Below are positions 18,725 to 27,358 of a stretch of 64,000 nucleotides of DNA, in pieces. The stretch is from Paenibacillus solanacearum (lineage in GTDB: Bacteria; Bacillota; Bacilli; Paenibacillales; NBRC-103111): the NCBI RefSeq assembly GCF_910593845.1, contig NZ_CAJVAS010000003.1, forward strand, positions 62,001 to 126,000, in the 5' to 3' direction. Made by a program: the position numbers and the translations under genes. Under the pieces are notes generated by a model. It saw nothing but the letters and a program-made list of their open reading frames with translations, did not search any database and was not told the origin of the DNA. The first letter of the stretch is position 1. The number at the start of each line of letters is the position of its first letter.

Positions 18725-19606
18725 ATGAAGGAATATCGGCATGAATTCGCGGATTACATCTATATCGCCGCATCGGCGTTCCAGCAGCTTGCCGGTCTGA
18801 TTCCCGTTCGAGCCGGCTGCAACCGGGCCAAAGCGAACTATTATGTAGGTCCGCGCGTCATTGAATGCTATTCGCTGCATTTTGTGCTGGAGGGTTCAGT
18901 CACGCTATCTCAAGGCGGCCGACGCGTCGTGCTTGGGAAGGGCGATTTGTTTTGTCTTCATCCCAACCGTTCTTACACGTACTGGGTTACCGATCCGTCC
19001 AGCGCTTCGCCGCTGCGCATGTGCTGGCTGGCCTTTGAAGGAAGCCAGGCGGCAGCGCTGACCGAGCGCATCGGAATGACGGACGCTCAGCCGTATAGGC
19101 ACAGCGTGTTGACCAGCGAACTGGAATCGCTGCTGATGCAGATGATGAGCAGCATGCGGCTTTCGCGAGACGGTGACGATTTGATGCTTCAGGCTTGTCT
19201 GTATCAAATGTTTTGGCAGCTTACGGCTCGCCGCGATGCGAACGGGGCTTCGGCCAAAAAGAAGGACTGGCTCGATGCCTGCGTCCAGCACATCCATGCG
19301 CATTACATGGAGGGCATTTCGGTGGCGGACGTCGTGCAAGTGGCCGGTGTGCACCGGTCGCACTTGTACAGCGAATTTCAGCGCATGTTCGGCATCAGTC
19401 CCCAGCGGTACTTAATCAAGCTGCGGTTGGGTAAAGCGGAGGAGTTATTGAGGCAGTCGGCGTATTCCGTGACGGAAATCGCGCTTTCGCTCGGTTATCC
19501 CGATTTGTATTCGTTCTCACGCGCATTTTACAACTATTACGGTGTGTCGCCCTCCGGTTATGCCGCCCAAGCGGATGAGGGCTCTTCACGTGCGGCTTCG
19601 CGCTAG
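18725..19606 (+). CDS. AraC-family transcriptional regulator
   Basis: A 293-residue regulator. A cupin-like N-terminal sensing domain (residues 20-110, with ECYSLHFVLEG and GKGDLFCLHPNR) precedes a C-terminal pair of helix-turn-helix motifs (about 195-290) with the signature SVTEIALSLGYPDLYSFSRAFYNYYGVSPSGY. Proteins of this type sense a sugar or related ligand. An upstream in-frame extension exists, but GGAGGGGG immediately before the ATG at 18725 fixes the start. It is divergently oriented to the MFS gene at 17135. Confidence 0.9.
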   Translation: MKEYRHEFADYIYIAASAFQQLAGLIPVRAGCNRAKANYYVGPRVIECYSLHFVLEGSVTLSQGGRRVVLGKGDLFCLHPNRSYTYWVTDPSSASPLRMCWLAFEGSQAAALTERIGMTDAQPYRHSVLTSELESLLMQMMSSMRLSRDGDDLMLQACLYQMFWQLTARRDANGASAKKKDWLDACVQHIHAHYMEGISVADVVQVAGVHRSHLYSEFQRMFGISPQRYLIKLRLGKAEELLRQSAYSVTEIALSLGYPDLYSFSRAFYNYYGVSPSGYAAQADEGSSRAASR

Positions 19607-19647
19607 AGCAGTAGCCGCCGCATAGGAGGGCCCCATGGCATGGCAGC

Positions 19648-19699
19648 TCCACGCTGGAAGCCTTGGTTCGCCTGATAAATGACCCAAGGCGGACGTGGA
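19648..19699 (+). other. nested hairpin after the AraC gene
   Basis: TCCACG (19648-19653) pairs with CGTGGA (19694-19699), and CCTTGG (19661-19666) pairs with CCAAGG (19684-19689) inside it. There is no T-run directly after the structure, so termination is possible but unproven. Confidence 0.4.
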
Positions 19700-19727
19700 A
19701 GCACATCGCGCCGGGCTCTTGCTTTTC

Positions 19728-20213
19728 TTAGCTCATAATATTCAGCGACGGATTGATCCAGGGGGCGGAGGAGGCGGAGTCGGTCCGGGGGAACAGCGTT
19801 TTTTTCCTGCAGCCATACCGGCCGATTTCTCTGAGATAATAGAGGGCGCCAGGAAACGAGTACGAATCAAATTCGGCGATGAGCCTTTTGAACGGCAGGA
19901 GGAGCCGGTGCAGTCTCGGCTCCAGCTGCGCTCCTGCCGCCCGCAGCTGCGCCGCTAGACGATGCCTCGATTCGCCTTCGAGCAGCGCAGCGTACAGCTT
20001 GTTTTTTTGAAGCTGAATGTTCTGGATCGTCGACAACGACAACAAGAGGCCGGAGAGGCTTGCGCCAAAGGCTGGATGCACTCCGCGTCTCAGCTTCAGC
20101 GCAAGCAGCCATTTGGCGTACTGCTCCAATAGACGGACAATGGCCGAATCCAGCGCTTTATCGGCTTGCAGCAGCTGCAAAATAACGGTTTGCTGACGAC
20201 TTGTATCGACCAT
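19728..20213 (-). CDS. hypothetical helical protein
   Basis: A 161-residue protein I do not recognise. It is Leu- and Gln-rich and predicted largely helical, with amphipathic segments such as LLEQYAKWLLALKLRR and SLSTIQNIQLQKNKLYAALL. There is no signal peptide or membrane helix. The C-terminal 25 residues are Ser/Pro-rich and probably disordered. GGAGA precedes the ATG. It starts five bases after the stop of the small gene upstream (20219-20527), so the two form an operon and may act together. Confidence 0.65.
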   Translation of the reverse strand: MVDTSRQQTVILQLLQADKALDSAIVRLLEQYAKWLLALKLRRGVHPAFGASLSGLLLSLSTIQNIQLQKNKLYAALLEGESRHRLAAQLRAAGAQLEPRLHRLLLPFKRLIAEFDSYSFPGALYYLREIGRYGCRKKTLFPRTDSASSAPWINPSLNIMS

Positions 20214-20218
20214 GACGA

Positions 20219-20527
20219 TTATTCTCCATCGTTTTGCTGCGTCCTGAGCTGTGTGATGGTCTCCAGTTTGCGCAGCAGGAACAGCTCTTTGAACATGAGC
20301 GTTTCCATTAATCGGCTTATCGACACGTTGAACGTAATAATCTCGTTATTCGTCGGGTCTGTCGGGTAATTCAGATGTTTTCCGACGAACGCCTGTACGT
20401 TCTCCGCCTCCGCATTGACTAGATGAGCGATCGCCATTTCTTCGAGAGCGATGGATTCCAATAAATCAATGCCCGTTTCTTCCATGCTGGGCCTGTTTTT
20501 TCCACTTGGTATTTCCGGCATCCCCAC
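20219..20527 (-). CDS. small protein with SIALEE...AHLVNAEAE motif
   Basis: About 102 residues. The central segment LLESIALEEMAIAHLVNAE resembles a module I recall from Firmicutes spore-surface or collagen-like proteins (pattern SIALEELxLAHIxNAE); its function is unknown. A second half with ITFNVSISRLMETLMFKELFLLRKLETITQL is helical. Starts: GTG at 20527 lies six bases after GAGGAA, and an ATG two codons later (20521) is the alternative. It heads a two-gene operon with the hypothetical protein at 19728. A role in sporulation is a guess from the motif only. Confidence 0.65.
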   Translation of the reverse strand: MGMPEIPSGKNRPSMEETGIDLLESIALEEMAIAHLVNAEAENVQAFVGKHLNYPTDPTNNEIITFNVSISRLMETLMFKELFLLRKLETITQLRTQQNDGE

Positions 20528-20799
20528 GGCGCATTCCTCTTTTCGATTGAACCTACGTATATAGTATGACGGATATGGAAAATGGTTAATATTCGCGGAC
20601 CGTTGTACTGGCCTGCCCCACAACCGAAAGGACCGATGACGCTGCCCGAAATCAACATAGCGACAAGCCGGCGATACATGATGACATTTACTGAACGTGC
20701 AGGCCGGATACACGGGGTATATCGTTCTGTCTTCCCGCAGAGGTGCCGATGACGTTAGATTCATGACGTTTCCTGCCTATTTATATAGAAGGGAAAGAT

Positions 20800-20901
20800 A
20801 TGCCATTCATTCCGAAATATCCGCAGTATCTGCAGGAAATCAAGGAGGCTTGGATCTCGGACCGACGCTGGCGGAGCGGCCATCCGGGCGAGTGGACATA
20901 G
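20800..20901 (+). CDS. candidate 33-residue small protein
   Basis: An ATG preceded by AGAAGGGAAAG opens a 33-codon frame (MPFIPKYPQYLQEIKE...GEWT). It is rich in Pro, Trp, Arg and charged residues, with no membrane helix. It lies in an otherwise gene-poor stretch between the 20527 gene start and cysJ. The good ribosome site and non-random composition support it; with no homology available it remains a candidate. Confidence 0.35.
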   Translation: MPFIPKYPQYLQEIKEAWISDRRWRSGHPGEWT

Positions 20902-21027
20902 GCAGCTCACCATGAGAGGCGATTCGCCGGCGCAACGCCGGACGCTGTTGGGAGCGGGCGACCGCTTCTTTTGGTTGCCCTCCAGGCAGGACGGACCGGG
21001 AGAAATAAACAAAGGTTCAGTCAAACG

Positions 21028-21060
21028 GGTATGTACATTCATACCATCGCCATGTATAAT
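21028..21060 (+). promoter_or_regulatory. cysJI promoter with overlapping inverted repeat
   Basis: TATAAT at 21055-21060 with TGTACA 17 bases upstream (21032-21037). A perfect inverted repeat GGTATG-N6-CATACC (21028-21045) covers the -35 region, the position expected for a repressor or a LysR-type activator. The leader to the cysJ start is about 160 bases. No S-box (SAM riboswitch) sequence was seen in it. Confidence 0.5.
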
Positions 21061-21228
21061 GCAGTTATTCATACTAAATTGATGTGAAATGTGAGTATTC
21101 GCCGGTCGGAAATGGTTTTATTACGTTTGCTGATAAAACTTATAAGATCATATGATTTGATCCGATCTGATAGTTGTGATAGTTTCAAGAAAGCGAATAT
21201 GCACAATGACTACGTGGGGTGGATATTG

Positions 21229-23052
21229 TTGGAACTTCAAGTAACGAACAGTCCTTTTAACCAAGAGCAGGTCGAGCTGTTGAACCGCCTGCTGCCAACC
21301 TTGACGGAATCGCAGCGCAACTGGCTCAGCGGGTATTTGACCGCGCTTCAGAGCGCGGGCGCAGCTGTCGCCGGCGCCGCGCCTTTGGCCGTTTCCGCAG
21401 CCGCTGCACCTACAGCCGCACCGGAAGTGACGATTCTTTTCGGATCGCAAACCGGCAATTCCCAAGGCTTGACGAAGAAGCTTGCCAAGAGGCTGGAAGA
21501 ACAAGGCTGTCAAGTGACAACCTCGTCTATGAAAGATTTCAAGCCGAATAATCTCAAGAAAGTACAGAACCTTCTGATTGTCGTAAGCACGCACGGTGAA
21601 GGGGAACCGCCGGACAATGCCGTCACCTTCTACGAATTTCTGCACAGCAAGCGCGCGCCGCAGCTGGAAGACCTGCGGTTTTCCGTACTTGCGCTCGGCG
21701 ATACGTCGTATGAATTCTTTTGCCAGACTGGCAAAGACTTCGACAAGCGTCTCGAAGATCTGGGAGGCAAACGTCTCGTATCCCGTGCCGATTGCGACGT
21801 AGACTTTGCAGAAACAGCCGGCGAGTGGATGAATCAGATCGTCAGCGCGCTGAGCCACACAACGGCCGCAGCGCCGACTTCCGCAAGCGGCGCCGCATTG
21901 GCAGCCGCTGCCGGAACAGAGTCCGAATACTCGCGCTCGAACCCGTTTCAGGCCGAAGTGCTGGAGAATTTGAATTTGAACGGACGCGGCTCCGACCGGG
22001 AAACGCGGCATATCGAGATTTCGCTGGAAGGCTCGAACCTGCAATACGAACCGGGCGACAGCCTGGGCGTGTATCCGGAAAATCATCCGCGCCTGGTCGA
22101 CAAGCTGATCGAAACGATGGGCTGGAACGCGGAAGAGCTGGTAGCTGTTAACAAGAGCGGCGAGCAGCGTCCGCTGCGCGAAGCGCTGCTTCGCCATTAC
22201 GAAATTACGGTACTGACGAAACCGCTGCTGGAGCAAGCGGCGAAGCTGACCTCCAGCAAAAAGCTTCAGGAACTGCTCGAGCCTGGTCGCGAAGAAGAAG
22301 TAAAGACGTATATTCGCGAGCGGGATTTGCTCGACCTGGTTCAGGAATTTGCGCTGAAAGGGGTTCCGGCCGCGGAATTCGTTACACTTCTTCGCAAGCT
22401 TCCGGCACGCTTGTACTCGATTTCGAGCTCGCCGAAAGCGACGCCGGACGAGGTTCACATTACGGTGCGTTCGGTTCGCTACGAGGCGCACGGCCGCGAA
22501 CGCTACGGCGTCTGCTCCGTTCATCTGGCCGAACGGACCGAGTCGGGAGCAAAGCTGCCGATATTCATTCAGCACAATCCGAATTTCAAGCTGCCGACAA
22601 GCGGGGACGCGCCGATCATTATGATCGGACCGGGCACCGGAGTAGCGCCGTTCCGCGCATTTCTTGCCGAGAGGGAAGAGACCGGAGTCGAGGGCAAGTC
22701 TTGGCTGTTCTTCGGCGATCAGCATTTCTCCACCGACTTCCTGTACCAGACCGAATGGCAGCGCTGGCTTAAGGACGGCGTCTTGTCCCGCCTTGATGTG
22801 GCGTTCTCGCGAGACACCGACAAGAAGGTCTATGTGCAGCACCGTATGATGGAGAAGAGCCGAGAGCTTTACCAGTGGCTGCAGGAAGGCGCTTATGTCT
22901 ATATCTGCGGCGACGAGAAGAAAATGGCCCATGACGTTCACGCGGCGTTTGCCGCGATCCTCGAGCAAGAGGGCGGCATGAGCGCAGCGGAAGCGGCGGA
23001 ATACTTGGGCCGCATGCAACAGGATAACCGTTATCAGCGGGACGTCTACTAA
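21229..23052 (+). CDS. cysJ: assimilatory sulfite reductase flavoprotein (alpha) subunit
   Basis: About 607 residues, close to B. subtilis CysJ. An FMN flavodoxin domain (VTILFGSQTGNSQG, STHGEGEPPDNA, LALGDTSYEFF) is joined by an Ala-rich linker to an FAD/NADPH reductase module ([44 protein letters not shown]), ending RYQRDVY. It passes electrons from NADPH to the hemoprotein subunit CysI, encoded 39 bases downstream. The frame stays open upstream to a GTG at 21091. I choose the TTG at 21229 because homologous CysJ proteins begin at the segment ELQVTNSPFNQEQ and a G-rich site precedes it; ATG 21199 is a possible alternative. Confidence 0.93.
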   Translation: MELQVTNSPFNQEQVELLNRLLPTLTESQRNWLSGYLTALQSAGAAVAGAAPLAVSAAAAPTAAPEVTILFGSQTGNSQGLTKKLAKRLEEQGCQVTTSSMKDFKPNNLKKVQNLLIVVSTHGEGEPPDNAVTFYEFLHSKRAPQLEDLRFSVLALGDTSYEFFCQTGKDFDKRLEDLGGKRLVSRADCDVDFAETAGEWMNQIVSALSHTTAAAPTSASGAALAAAAGTESEYSRSNPFQAEVLENLNLNGRGSDRETRHIEISLEGSNLQYEPGDSLGVYPENHPRLVDKLIETMGWNAEELVAVNKSGEQRPLREALLRHYEITVLTKPLLEQAAKLTSSKKLQELLEPGREEEVKTYIRERDLLDLVQEFALKGVPAAEFVTLLRKLPARLYSISSSPKATPDEVHITVRSVRYEAHGRERYGVCSVHLAERTESGAKLPIFIQHNPNFKLPTSGDAPIIMIGPGTGVAPFRAFLAEREETGVEGKSWLFFGDQHFSTDFLYQTEWQRWLKDGVLSRLDVAFSRDTDKKVYVQHRMMEKSRELYQWLQEGAYVYICGDEKKMAHDVHAAFAAILEQEGGMSAAEAAEYLGRMQQDNRYQRDVY

Positions 23053-23091
23053 GATAACAGGTCCCGAAGATCGCGAGAGGAGATAGCCAGC

Positions 23092-24813
23092 ATGTCAGAT
23101 AATAACTTACTTTCACCGAACAGTGCGCCGCACAGCGACGTAGAAGATATTAAGCGCCGAAGCAATTACTTGCGAGGAAGTCTCAAGGAGACGCTGGAAG
23201 ACCGGATTACCGGGTCCATCCCCGAAGACGATAACCGGCTGATGAAGTTTCATGGAAGTTACATGCAGGATGACCGGGATCTTCGCAACGAACGGCAAAA
23301 GCAAAAGCTGGAGCCGGCCTATCAGTTCATGCTGCGCGTTCGCGCCGCCGGCGGGGTCGTTACGCCGGATCAATGGCTGATGATGGACCGGATCGCGCAG
23401 AAATACGCGAACAACACGATTCGTTTGACGACCAGACAGTCGTTCCAGCTCCATGGCGTACTTAAGTGGAACATGAAGGCGACGATTCAGGAAGTCAACG
23501 AAGCGCTGCTCAGCACGCTGGCCGCTTGCGGCGACGTGAACCGTAACGTCATGTGCAATCCGAACCCGCACCAGTCGGAAGTGCATGGCGAAGTATACGA
23601 GTGGGCTTGCCGCGTAAGCAGCCATCTGGACCCGCACACGCGCGCATATCACGAGATTTGGCTCGACGAAGAGAAAGTTGTCGACAGCCGCGACAGCGAA
23701 GTACAGGAGCCGATCTACGGTCCGGTCTACTTGCCGCGTAAGTTCAAGATCGGCATCGCGGTTCCGCCATCGAACGACGTCGATGTGTTCTCCCAGGACT
23801 TGGGATTCATCGCCATCGTCGAAGACGGAAGATTGAAAGGCTTCAACGTAACGGTCGGCGGCGGCATGGGAATGACGCACGGCGATACGAAGACTTATCC
23901 GCAAGTGTCGCAGGTGATCGGCTTCATCACGCCGGAGCAAATGATCGACGTAGCGGAGAAGACGGTTACGATCCAGCGCGACTACGGCGACCGTGCCGTA
24001 CGGAAGCATGCGCGGTTCAAGTACACGATCGACGACCGCGGCATCGACTGGTTCATCAATGAACTGCATGCGCGCCTCGGATGGCAGCTGGAAGCGCCGC
24101 GCCCGTATCATTTTGAATCGAACGGCGACCGCTACGGCTGGGTGAAGGGCAGCAACAACAAATGGCATCTGACGCTGTTCATTCAGAACGGCCGGATCAA
24201 AGACGAAGGCCAGCAGCAGCTGATGACCGGCTTGCGCGAGATCGCCAAAATCCATAACGGCGACTTCCGTCTGACCGGTAACCAGAACTTGGTCATCGGC
24301 AGCGTAAGCACGCAGCAAAAGAAAAAAATTGACGAGCTCGCCAAAAAATACGGCTTGACCGACGGCGTTGAAAATTCCGCGCTGCGTCAAAACGCGATGG
24401 CTTGCGTTGCGCTTCCGACCTGTGGTCTGGCGATGGCCGAGTCCGAGCGCTACTTGCCGGAGCTGCTCAGCAAGATCGAGCCGATGCTGGAGGAAGTCGG
24501 ACTGCGGGACGAGGACATCGTGATCCGCATGACCGGCTGTCCGAACGGCTGTGCGCGGCCGTTTCTGGCCGAGATCGCCTTCGTGGGCAAGGCCCCGGGC
24601 AAATACAACATGTACTTGGGCGGCGGCTTTGCCGGCGAGCGCCTGAATAAACTGTACAAGGAAAATATCGGCGAGCAGGAAATTTTGGATTCCCTGAAGC
24701 CGCTTCTCACGCAGTATGCGAAAGAGCGGCGCGAAGGCGAGCACTTTGGCGATTTCGTCATCCGTGCGGGCCATATCAAGGAAGTGCGCTCAGGGCAAGA
24801 CTTCCACGCTTAA
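23092..24813 (+). CDS. cysI: assimilatory sulfite reductase hemoprotein (beta) subunit
   Basis: A 573-residue siroheme/4Fe-4S enzyme that reduces sulfite to sulfide with electrons from CysJ. The cluster ligands are Cys438 and Cys444 ([10 protein letters not shown]) and Cys483 and Cys487 ([10 protein letters not shown]). The duplicated ferredoxin-like sulfite reductase halves are evident, with [10 protein letters not shown] and the siroheme-contacting RNVMCNPNP segment in the first half. GAGAGGAGATAG precedes the ATG. It is cotranscribed with cysJ and followed by a terminator. Confidence 0.96.
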   Translation: MSDNNLLSPNSAPHSDVEDIKRRSNYLRGSLKETLEDRITGSIPEDDNRLMKFHGSYMQDDRDLRNERQKQKLEPAYQFMLRVRAAGGVVTPDQWLMMDRIAQKYANNTIRLTTRQSFQLHGVLKWNMKATIQEVNEALLSTLAACGDVNRNVMCNPNPHQSEVHGEVYEWACRVSSHLDPHTRAYHEIWLDEEKVVDSRDSEVQEPIYGPVYLPRKFKIGIAVPPSNDVDVFSQDLGFIAIVEDGRLKGFNVTVGGGMGMTHGDTKTYPQVSQVIGFITPEQMIDVAEKTVTIQRDYGDRAVRKHARFKYTIDDRGIDWFINELHARLGWQLEAPRPYHFESNGDRYGWVKGSNNKWHLTLFIQNGRIKDEGQQQLMTGLREIAKIHNGDFRLTGNQNLVIGSVSTQQKKKIDELAKKYGLTDGVENSALRQNAMACVALPTCGLAMAESERYLPELLSKIEPMLEEVGLRDEDIVIRMTGCPNGCARPFLAEIAFVGKAPGKYNMYLGGGFAGERLNKLYKENIGEQEILDSLKPLLTQYAKERREGEHFGDFVIRAGHIKEVRSGQDFHA

Positions 24814-24834
24814 GGATCATATGCGATTCACTGA

Positions 24835-24873
24835 AAAACCGAAGTGCCCCTGTTAGGAGCGCTTCGGTTTTTT
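24835..24873 (+). terminator. rho-independent terminator after cysI
   Basis: AAAACCGAAG pairs with CTTCGGTTTT around a GC-rich loop, ending in six Ts. Confidence 0.85.
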
Positions 24874-24903
24874 GCATCGTGGATCCTAGCCGGATCGCGT
24901 ACG

Positions 24904-24942
24904 TTAAGGGAATGTTAAGAAAATCTTATACTTTTATTAGAC
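24904..24942 (+). promoter_or_regulatory. four-copy PhoP/OmpR-type binding box upstream of dedA
   Basis: TTAAGG (24904), TTAAGA (24915), TTATAC (24926) and TTAGAC (24937) are spaced exactly 11 bases apart. TT(A/C/T)ACA-like hexamers with about 5-base gaps are the established PhoP recognition pattern in Bacillus. The array lies 80-120 bases before the dedA start. TTGACA at 24966 and the A/T-rich stretch after it may contain the core promoter. Confidence 0.6.
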
Positions 24943-25022
24943 AGTGCCGGTACCTTTGCTTTACTTTGACAGCTTAAAATAAAGATACGTTGTGCACACC
25001 TAAAATCGAGCAAGGGGAACAT

Positions 25023-25631
25023 ATGAATCTGATTCACATCGTAGAGAGGTTGTTCGAGCAATATGGTTATTTGGTGCTGTTCATCGGTCTTCCGCTCGAT
25101 TTCATCGTGCTGCCGATTCCGCCCGGTAACAGCACCTTGACCTATACCGGTTATTTGGCGTACAAAGGCGTTATGGATACCGCAACCGCCTTCACGGCGG
25201 CCCTAACGGGAGCGATACTGGGCGTCACGATCACTTATGGGATCGGCTACAAGCTGGGCATGCCGCTGATCGACCGCTATGGCAGGTGGCTGTCGCTGAA
25301 GCCGTCTCTCGTGGAAAAGACGCGCCGATATTATGATAAATACGGAGACAAGCTGCTGCTCGTCAGCTTTTTCATTCCCGGCGTCAGACAATTTATCGGA
25401 TATTTCATCGGCATCATACGCGTGCCGTATCGCAAAGTTATTCTTTATGCCTACACGGGTACTTGCTTATGGGTCCTTGCCTTCTTTGCCATCGGGTATG
25501 CGTTCGGTGAACAGTGGCATGAAGTATTCGCACTTGTGGAAAAATATGTTAGGGTATTATTTGCCGCTGCAGGCTGCCTTTTACTTGCGCTGATCTTGTT
25601 CAAATGGCGGATGAGCAGGTCCGGGAAATGA
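25023..25631 (+). CDS. DedA-family membrane protein (SNARE-associated/VTT domain)
   Basis: A 202-residue integral membrane protein of the DedA family, implicated in undecaprenyl-phosphate or phospholipid flipping and membrane homeostasis. Hallmarks are the re-entrant-loop region LPIPPGNSTLTYTGYL and the motif LLVSFFIPGVRQFIGYFIGIIRVPYRKV with conserved Phe, Pro, Gly and Arg. About five hydrophobic segments are visible. The ATG at 25023 follows GCAAGGGGAAC; an open extension to 24990 lacks a site. A PhoP-like repeat array upstream suggests control by phosphate limitation or envelope stress. Confidence 0.92.
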   Translation: MNLIHIVERLFEQYGYLVLFIGLPLDFIVLPIPPGNSTLTYTGYLAYKGVMDTATAFTAALTGAILGVTITYGIGYKLGMPLIDRYGRWLSLKPSLVEKTRRYYDKYGDKLLLVSFFIPGVRQFIGYFIGIIRVPYRKVILYAYTGTCLWVLAFFAIGYAFGEQWHEVFALVEKYVRVLFAAAGCLLLALILFKWRMSRSGK

Positions 25632-25736
25632 CCGGGTTCGGCTTAGAGCTATCATACGGCTGACACCCATCGAGCGGCGATTGGCGTCGTTATTCGTACT
25701 TCGTAAGCAAATAAGAGGGGACCGGTTCTTAACGGA

Positions 25737-25820
25737 ATGGTGCGGCTGTGGAAACTGTACAGCAAGTGCGACGACTGGGACGCAGGCTTCCGCTCCGCTG
25801 TGTTCGAGGTGAGCGGATAA
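25737..25820 (+). CDS. candidate 27-residue small ORF
   Basis: A short frame (MVRLWKLYSKCDDWDAGFR...) in the 240-base gap between dedA and a convergent kinase gene. Codon third positions are G/C-rich like neighbouring genes, and AAGAGGGG lies about 16 bases upstream, rather far. Nothing else is evident in this gap. Confidence 0.2.
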   Translation: MVRLWKLYSKCDDWDAGFRSAVFEVSG

Positions 25821-25871
25821 CATCGCCATGAGACGAGGCCGAAGTCCAGTGGCTGTTTAGTAAAGCGCGTT

Positions 25872-26822
25872 CTACAGGCGAACAGAGTAGGAGGCGTACC
25901 ATGAGGGAACTACGCTTTCAAAGTTGCGATGGTCGTCGAGAATAATGCGAAGCCGATTCATCATGGAGTCGAGCTGCTGCGGAACGACTTGCAGCGTCCA
26001 CGTAATGCTGGGGAACATGATAATGGCGGTATAGAGCGCATACAGCGTCCAGAAGCGTTCCGGGACGTTCCCTTCAAAGTAGCCGTGAATTTGCCCGACG
26101 CAGAACGGAATGCTGGCTTCCCGGCTGAAATAAGCAATCTTCAGGAAATCATGGTACGGATCGCCCCAGTCATACCGGTTAAAGTCGATGGCCGCTGCGT
26201 AACGGCGTTCGTGAACGAGCAGATTGCTCGCGTGAAAGTCGTCATGCTGGAACCGGTTCGGCCGGTTCTCCATCAGCGGGAGGTGACGTTCGATAAAAGC
26301 GACGACGGCTTCCTCTTCGGGCAAACGGACGCCACATGTCTGGTAACCTTGAAATTGACGGCGATACTTCGCGGATTGGCGAATATGCCATGGCTGCAGC
26401 TCGGCCGGCGCTTCCAGTTCATGCATGAGCCGCAGCTCCCGGCCTGCTGTTACGCCGACCCGGTACTGCTCCTCCTCTGTCAACGCAGGAAGCACATCGA
26501 ACGCATCCTCTCCTTCGACGTAGCGCAGCACCATATAGCATAGCTCCAGCGGCTCGATAGTCCCGAATGCGACCGGCTCCGATGTCTTGACGCCCATTGC
26601 ATGGACGCGGCGGACGGCTTCGAACTCGCCCAGCTTACGCTCAAGCTGCTTGAGCGGAGCGGTGCGCAGCACGTAAACGGGCGATTCCTGGGATGGCTCG
26701 AAAATCAAATATTTCCCGTCGAAGGAATAGCCCTTGTGAATTTTTGAAACGGCTGCAGCATGACGCAAGCTTGCGATGTACTCGTGAATGACGGATAAAT
26801 GAATCTGCTCTTCAGTTGGCAT
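25872..26822 (-). CDS. aminoglycoside phosphotransferase-like kinase
   Basis: A 316-residue protein-kinase-like enzyme of the APH family. The catalytic loop HDDFHASN (Brenner motif HxDxxxxN) and the metal-binding segment AAIDFNRYDWGDPYHDF are intact. An N-lobe beta-lysine region (SPVYVLRT) and the hinge LCYMVLRYVEGEDAFDVL are visible. APH-like proteins in Firmicutes phosphorylate aminoglycosides, macrolides or small metabolites; which applies here cannot be told. The start is set at MPTEEQ, after AAGGGAGAAATTCC; an upstream open extension lacks a good site. Confidence 0.85.
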   Translation of the reverse strand: MPTEEQIHLSVIHEYIASLRHAAAVSKIHKGYSFDGKYLIFEPSQESPVYVLRTAPLKQLERKLGEFEAVRRVHAMGVKTSEPVAFGTIEPLELCYMVLRYVEGEDAFDVLPALTEEEQYRVGVTAGRELRLMHELEAPAELQPWHIRQSAKYRRQFQGYQTCGVRLPEEEAVVAFIERHLPLMENRPNRFQHDDFHASNLLVHERRYAAAIDFNRYDWGDPYHDFLKIAYFSREASIPFCVGQIHGYFEGNVPERFWTLYALYTAIIMFPSITWTLQVVPQQLDSMMNRLRIILDDHRNFESVVPSWYASYSVRL

Positions 26823-27041
26823 GGAATTTCTCCCTTCATAACGGCGCTGGAAAGACAACGAAAGGAAGGTGCTCCGATCGCTGGACACCTTCCGCTCGAA
26901 CAGTATACCATATCTTGGAATTCGGTCAAGACTTCGATTGCTAGACTTCGTTTGCCATCGGAGCCACGAATAGAGGATTCGCCATACACATGCTGCGCAA
27001 GTGGCAACCAGCCCGGTAGGGACATGGCTCCGAGTAAAGTA

Positions 27042-27071
27042 TTGCTCCGTATTCATTTTACGGAATATAAT
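27042..27071 (+). promoter_or_regulatory. sigma-A promoter for the 27095-27736 operon
   Basis: TTGCTC, 18-base spacer, perfect TATAAT at 27066-27071. Transcription would start only about 17 bases before the first start codon. Confidence 0.6.
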
Positions 27072-27094
27072 GGGTGTGGCGCGGAGGTGACCTG

Positions 27095-27316
27095 ATGGAG
27101 AAGTATCAAACGCTGATTGGCGTGGTGTTGGAGAAACTGGACCAAACGTATAAAGACCTGAAGTTCAACTATGAAGGATTGGACGGGATCCTGCAATCGC
27201 ATACGGAGGAAGAACGGCAAGGCACGCCGGAACTACTCACAATCACTGAGCTGCGGCAAACGTACGAGGACCTCATGCGAGCTTTGGAGCACCGGCTTCC
27301 GGGGATTAAAGACTGA
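27095..27316 (+). CDS. small hypothetical protein
   Basis: A 73-residue acidic, helical protein (MEKYQTLIGVVLEKLDQTYKD..., ending HRLPGIKD). No family is recognised. GCGGAGGTGA is well placed before the ATG at 27095. It is followed after 42 bases by a PH-domain gene on the same strand, and the pair has a promoter and a terminator of its own. A structural or regulatory partner of the PH-domain protein is possible but unsupported. Confidence 0.7.
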   Translation: MEKYQTLIGVVLEKLDQTYKDLKFNYEGLDGILQSHTEEERQGTPELLTITELRQTYEDLMRALEHRLPGIKD

Positions 27317-27358
27317 CGAGACGGACCGTACTTTTCTTGATCCAGGGGAGGATAGCGC

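Noticed and set aside
20697..20915. 72-codon frame overlapping the 33-residue candidate
   Set aside because: It has no ribosome site and runs through the gene-poor leader; the shorter frame at 20800 has a better start context.
20902..21228. SAM (S-box) or other known riboswitch before cysJI
   Set aside because: The conserved S-box segments were looked for and not found; only a promoter with an inverted repeat is visible.
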